Shown here piece after piece: positions 37,846 through 40,992 of a stretch of DNA of 40,992 nt; positions within the stretch are counted from its first letter, which is position 1, and every line of letters begins with the position of its first letter. Source of the stretch: a virus; IMG/VR virus record IMGVR_UViG_3300046836_000562, positions 1 through 40,992 of that record. One strand, written 5' to 3'. A program made the position numbers and the translations under genes. The notes under the pieces were generated by a model. It did not search any database. It was not told the DNA's origin and saw only the letters and a program-made list of their open reading frames with translations.

Positions 37846-39064
37846 CGGCCACCTCGCCGGTTGCGAGCATCGCGTCCAGCTGGGCGCGGTCGCTGATCAT
37901 GTCCAGCGCCCGGATGACGCGGGCGGCCTCGCTGCTGGACAGGTCGGTGGTGGACTCCAGGCGGGGCAGGCGGGCGAGGCGGGCGACGACGCCGAGGCGG
38001 GCGTCGCGCTCCTCGGGCTCGTCGCCTGCGTAGCCGAGGCGGCGCATGTGCCCCTGGATCTTCCCGACCTGGCCGGTGCTGGCGGGCGGGTCATCCGGCG
38101 GCTGGTTCTCCGACGGGGCATCCGGGGCGGGTGCAGGGGCGCCGCTCGCCGAGCCCTCCTCCGAGGCGCTTGCAGAGGGGGCACCGGAAGGGCGGTCGGC
38201 TGGCTCCTTGGCCTTGCGTGCGCCGCGTGGCCTCGCCGGCGTCGCGTCGGCCTGCGCCGTGAGCTCGGCCGCGGTGGGCGACGAGGACGGCACCGCGCCG
38301 AACTCGGCCTCAGTCGTCGTCTCCCCGCGCTCAAGGGAGCGCCAGATCACGGCCAGCTGCGCGAGGTCGCCCGCCGACCACCGTGCTTGCGGCGCGCCCA
38401 CCTTGCGCACCAGCTGGTCGGCGCGCACGCCGATCGTGTCGAACCGGGCGGCGGCTGTCGCGGCGCGCTCGGCGAGCGTCTTGCCGTCCCTGTCGTCGGC
38501 CGCGAGGGTGGCGTAGCAAGCGGCCTTGGCGTCCTCCACGAGCCACGGCGGCAGGACGTTGAGGATCATCTCCCGCATGCGGCGCGAGCCCATGTTGGCG
38601 TTGTTCTCGTAGATGTCCCGGACGTCCGCGAGCCGCTTGCGGCCGTTGGTCGTGTCGAGGACGTGCGGCACGATGAACGTGGTCGACGGGCGGGCGTTGG
38701 TCTGCACGTCCCAGGCGAACGCCATCATCTCCGACTCGCCTGCGTCGTCGTCGCGGCGCAGCTCGGCGATGCCGTACTGGATGTTTCCCCAGCAGCGGGC
38801 CAGTTCCTTGGCGAGGACGATCGACTCGCCGGTCAGCTGCTGGCCGCCGCGCGGGTAGCGCCAGAACGCCTTCTCGGCCAGGCTCCGCTGGGCGCATGAG
38901 CGCATTACCTCGCGCACGGCGGTGTCCACGTTGCGGGGCATCTGCTGGGCGACGATCACCTGCGCCTGGACCTCGGCGATGGCGCGGGACTGCTCGACGG
39001 CCGTGGCCTGCCCGATCCTTGGCGGGACCGCGACGGGGCGCGCGTGCTCTAGCTGGCTGGTCAT
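37835..39064 (-). CDS. Putative ssDNA-annealing recombinase (RecT-like role)
   Basis: A 409-aa protein directly after a RecE/lambda-Exo-like nuclease gene, with ATGA overlap. N-terminal domain: AQVIVAQQMPRNVDTAVREVM, GQQLTGESIVLAKELARCWGNIQYG and MGSRRMREMILNVLPPWLVEDA. A motif of this type (TGxSIxLAxxxARxWGNIxYG) is found in phage single-strand annealing proteins that accompany such nucleases. The C-terminal third is Pro/Ala/Ser-rich with a helical end (GKIQGHMRRLGYAGDEPEERDARLG). It would anneal ssDNA ends produced by the nuclease. The assignment rests on neighbours and motif rather than on a sure family match. Confidence 0.65.
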   Translation of the reverse strand: MTSQLEHARPVAVPPRIGQATAVEQSRAIAEVQAQVIVAQQMPRNVDTAVREVMRSCAQRSLAEKAFWRYPRGGQQLTGESIVLAKELARCWGNIQYGIAELRRDDDAGESEMMAFAWDVQTNARPSTTFIVPHVLDTTNGRKRLADVRDIYENNANMGSRRMREMILNVLPPWLVEDAKAACYATLAADDRDGKTLAERAATAAARFDTIGVRADQLVRKVGAPQARWSAGDLAQLAVIWRSLERGETTTEAEFGAVPSSSPTAAELTAQADATPARPRGARKAKEPADRPSGAPSASASEEGSASGAPAPAPDAPSENQPPDDPPASTGQVGKIQGHMRRLGYAGDEPEERDARLGVVARLARLPRLESTTDLSSSEAARVIRALDMISDRAQLDAMLATGEVAGGE

Positions 39065-39894
39065 GATGCGTAGAAGTCCTCTCGGCTCTTGCTCCACGCG
39101 GGGAGCGCGAGGGTGGTGATCTCGTCCGGGTAGCCCGGCCACTGGCCCGTCTCGGTGCACTGCCGGTAGAGGCGCAGGGCGCGGTCGATGGCGTCGCGGG
39201 CGATCCGCCGCGCCTCGGCGTCGACCTGGTACACGCCGACCAGGTAGGGCGGCTCCTTCTCCTGGGCGATGAACGCGAACTCGGGCCGCTCGCCGAGCAG
39301 GGCCTTGTAGCCGTCGCTGTACCATTCGGCCTGGATGTGGTAGCCGAAGTTGCCGATGGCCTTGGCGAACCCGCCGGGGCTGGCGTCGGCGCAGGTCTTG
39401 TAGTCGAGGGCGAGCGCGCGCCAGTCGGGCAGCCAGTCCCAGCGGCAGCGCCGCCATGTGCCGCCCTCGGTCCAGAAGCCGGACAGCTCGGCTTCGCCGC
39501 GTCCCTCGCGCAGGAGGGCGGAGGCGAGCTTGTGCTTGCGCAGCTCGGCGGCCATGTCCTGGACGGTGCCGAGGTCGCGGGACAGCAGCGGGATCTTGCC
39601 CAGGGCGCGGGCCGTGTCGGCGGCGTCCTTGGCGGCGTTGCCGCGCCAGTTGTCGGCCTTGACCTCGTGCAGCTCGGGGCCGGTGCCGAGCACTAGCCGG
39701 TGCGCGGCGGTGCCGAGCTCCATCGCGGGCGTCGGGGTGCTGCTGCCCGCGTAGCGGTACCGTGCCGGGCCGCCGGGGCGCAGCAGCGTCTTCACCCCGG
39801 ACTGTGACAGGGAGCCGTCCGGCACGGGGTCGCCGTGGTAGGTCGCCTCGTTCATGAGGTAGACGTCCGGCTCGGTGATCTCGACGGCGGTCAT
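39061..39894 (-). CDS. RecE/lambda-Exo-like PD-(D/E)XK exonuclease
   Basis: A 277-aa nuclease of the RecB-type fold. Signs: YHGDPVPDGSLSQSGVKTLL at the N-terminus, TPAMELGTAAHRLVLG, then a central CRWDWLPDWRALALDYKTCADAS with the DxK (Asp then Lys in LDYKT) catalytic pair, followed by GYHIQAEWYSDGYKAL, a conserved tyrosine-containing helix in RecE. It resects double-stranded ends in phage recombination. ATG at 39894 overlaps the upstream stop. Length is normal for the catalytic domain of exonuclease VIII. Confidence 0.8.
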   Translation of the reverse strand: MTAVEITEPDVYLMNEATYHGDPVPDGSLSQSGVKTLLRPGGPARYRYAGSSTPTPAMELGTAAHRLVLGTGPELHEVKADNWRGNAAKDAADTARALGKIPLLSRDLGTVQDMAAELRKHKLASALLREGRGEAELSGFWTEGGTWRRCRWDWLPDWRALALDYKTCADASPGGFAKAIGNFGYHIQAEWYSDGYKALLGERPEFAFIAQEKEPPYLVGVYQVDAEARRIARDAIDRALRLYRQCTETGQWPGYPDEITTLALPAWSKSREDFYAS

Positions 39895-40061
39895 GAGGCG
39901 GACCACCACAGCTGGTCGCCGTGGTCGTAGTGCAGCAGCGGCCCGGGGTGGCCGGGGGGCAGGTCGCACTGGAGGCGGCCGACTTCCCCGCCGGAGCCGC
40001 GGACTGTGGCGCTCTCCTCGCAGGTGGCCCCGCGCAGGACGACTTTCAGCAGCTCAGCCAT
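39891..40061 (-). CDS. Small protein beside the exonuclease
   Basis: A 56-aa protein (MAELLKVVLRGATCEESATVRGSG, then CDLPPGHPGPLLHYDHGDQLWWSA). Two Cys and three His could bind zinc. ATG at 40059-40061. Coupled to the exonuclease by ATGA. The CDLPPGHPGPLLHYD pattern recurs in small actinobacterial phage proteins. Role unknown. Confidence 0.6.
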   Translation of the reverse strand: MAELLKVVLRGATCEESATVRGSGGEVGRLQCDLPPGHPGPLLHYDHGDQLWWSAS

Positions 40062-40329
40062 TGGCGCTTCCCCCGGTCTCGGCGGGCCGGAGGTTGTAGG
40101 TCTGGTGGTCGGCACAGTAGCCGGGGCAGTCGCAGCCGCCGCAGTTCATGCAGTGCTGGTGGTCGCAACCCTCCTCGTCGCACCACTCTTCACAGATGTG
40201 GCTGCACGGCTCGTCGTCGAACCCGTCGAACCCGCCTGCTTGCGCTTCCGCGTTCGCCCCGGCCAGGGACTCGCACTCGCTGGTGCCGCAGTCGCCGCCG
40301 CAGGTCGGGCACTGGTCGGTGTCGCTCAT
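40054..40329 (-). CDS. Very Cys-rich small protein
   Basis: A 91-aa acidic protein with about fourteen Cys and several His (CPTCGGDCGTSEC, then CSHICEEWCDEEGCDHQHCMNCGGCDCPGYC). It could coordinate several metal ions. ATG at 40327-40329 overlaps the upstream TGA. It is one of four adjacent Cys-containing small proteins at this end. No family recognised. Confidence 0.6.
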   Translation of the reverse strand: MSDTDQCPTCGGDCGTSECESLAGANAEAQAGGFDGFDDEPCSHICEEWCDEEGCDHQHCMNCGGCDCPGYCADHQTYNLRPAETGGSANG

Positions 40330-40778
40330 AGCGCTATCCCGTTGTTGCGGCTCATGCAGTAGTCGTGGCCGCAGTTGCCTGCGCAGGTGCAGGCGTTGTC
40401 GACGTAGTCCGGACCGCACCAGCGGCAGCCGAGCGCCGGGTCGGGGTCGATGGCCTCGGTCCGCGTCCGGTCGGTGATGTGGCCGCCGTGCGGCGGGTGG
40501 ACGAGGCCGCCGAGGTCCATGACGATGGTGACGGGCAGGTGCTTCCGGTCCGCGTCGGCGACGGCGCGGCGCAGCCGGCCGCGGCCGGGGATGCCGCCCT
40601 GGCCGTCGCCGTCGTCCATGAGGCCGCCGAGCCGCCGCGCCCTGGCCAGCAGCCACACGCCGGCGGCGGCGGGGGCGACGGCGGCTATGCACCATCCGGC
40701 GATCCGCAGTGCCTCCATGCCGGCGTAGGGGAGCGCGGCGAGGACGTAGGCGCCGAAGTCAGCCGGGTACGGGGTCAC
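40326..40778 (-). CDS. Membrane-anchored small protein with Cys tail
   Basis: A 150-aa protein. One or two N-terminal hydrophobic helices (YVLAALPYAGMEALRIAGWCIAAVAPAAAGVWLL) precede an Arg/Gly/Asp-rich cytoplasmic part, a VTIVMDLGG strand and a C-terminal Cys/His cluster (GCRWCG, CTCAGNCGHDYC). GTG start coupled to the previous gene. Unknown function; it could hold a metal-binding domain at the membrane. Confidence 0.55.
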   Translation of the reverse strand: MTPYPADFGAYVLAALPYAGMEALRIAGWCIAAVAPAAAGVWLLARARRLGGLMDDGDGQGGIPGRGRLRRAVADADRKHLPVTIVMDLGGLVHPPHGGHITDRTRTEAIDPDPALGCRWCGPDYVDNACTCAGNCGHDYCMSRNNGIAL

Positions 40779-40990
40779 GTCGCGCTCCCTGCGATCTTGG
40801 CGTTGACGGCCCCGATGGCGGCGGCGCAGGCTGCGCGGTGCTCAGGTGATCCCGTGCCGGCGTCCTGGTAGGCAGCCCACACGGCATCGCGCAGCTTCCT
40901 CGGTGCCATGTACCAGTGCCGGGGGCACATCAGCTTGCGTGGCGGCACGGCGGCCGCGCAGTCCCTGGCGGGGCACTTGTGGCCGGTCAC
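40775..40990 (-). CDS. Small Cys/His protein, complete copy at right edge
   Basis: A 71-aa protein (GTG start at 40988-40990), with CPARDC, CPRHW and a helical C-terminal part (RAACAAAIGAVNAKIAG). It equals the gene truncated at the left edge apart from the first five residues (MTGHK here, MSGHN there, and GTG instead of ATG). The possible stop of an upstream gene overlapping the start is kept in both. If the molecule is circular this is the continuation of that gene. Function unknown. Confidence 0.65.
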   Translation of the reverse strand: MTGHKCPARDCAAAVPPRKLMCPRHWYMAPRKLRDAVWAAYQDAGTGSPEHRAACAAAIGAVNAKIAGSAT

Positions 40991-40992
40991 GT
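40855..40992. repeat. Right copy of terminal direct repeat
   Basis: Identical to bases 1-121 over 40855-40975; in the final 17 bases there are five mismatches. The mismatches change a start codon (ATG to GTG) and two residues conservatively, but keep both the start and the overlapping stop, unlike random end errors. Confidence 0.9.

Noticed and set aside
1-40992. tRNA, rRNA and insertion-sequence genes
   Set aside because: No cloverleaf-like stretch, rRNA core sequence or transposase motif was seen in the gaps or frames examined by eye; a covariance-model scan was not possible.

Overview
The window is a very GC-rich, densely packed genome of about 41 kb that reads as a complete temperate siphophage or phage-plasmid of an actinomycete (Streptomyces or a relative). 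Supporting signs are the high-GC codon use, frequent GTG/TTG starts, ATGA/GTGA gene overlaps, a BldC-type regulator, and a transfer cassette of the kind found in Streptomyces conjugative plasmids and actinomycete integrative-conjugative elements (AICEs). Bases 1-121 recur exactly at 40855-40975 and the last 17 bases remain similar. The gene cut by the left edge is continued by the right edge, so the molecule is most simply a circle of about 40,854 bp.

Layout, written as a circle. (1) 1-2697, minus strand: two small excisionase/MerR-like HTH proteins, a BldC homologue and several small Cys-rich proteins. This run appears to continue across the join into the right end. (2) 2698-7704: a control region with repeated operators, a short GntR-type repressor (minus strand), then a plus-strand operon of a small helical protein, a tiny protein with a possible +1 frameshift, a DUF2637 membrane protein, a small membrane protein, an FtsK/TraB-type DNA translocase and two zinc-ribbon proteins. 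This is an AICE/Streptomyces-plasmid transfer module without its usual Rep and integrase. (3) 7851-7885: a strong hairpin between convergent operons. (4) 7900-30373, minus strand: the phage late operon, read from high to low coordinate: small and large terminase, portal, HK97-type protease, capsid, connectors, tail tube, frameshifted tail chaperones, tape measure, tail tip and fibre proteins (one with an alpha/beta-hydrolase domain), putative holins and a lysin-like protein. (5) 30504-35020, minus strand: replication initiator, helicase-loader-like protein, a CCHC zinc-knuckle protein, several small unknowns and an HNH endonuclease. (6) 35021-35370: divergent promoters around a 26-bp perfect palindrome and a plus-strand HTH protein. 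(7) 35382-40990, minus strand: DUF2303 protein, RusA-type resolvase, an exonuclease/annealing-protein recombination pair and zinc-binding small proteins.

Functionally, the phage modules supply replication (initiator plus loader recruiting host helicase), recombination, packaging, virion and lysis functions. The plus-strand cassette could move double-stranded DNA between mycelial cells under control of the GntR repressor. I found no integrase, so an extrachromosomal (phage-plasmid) prophage is a reasonable inference. The combination of a full siphophage genome with an AICE-type transfer cassette, and with a dense GTTCCG/CGGAAC repeat cluster right behind the translocase gene, is the most interesting feature. 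No tRNA, rRNA, CRISPR array or insertion sequence was recognised.
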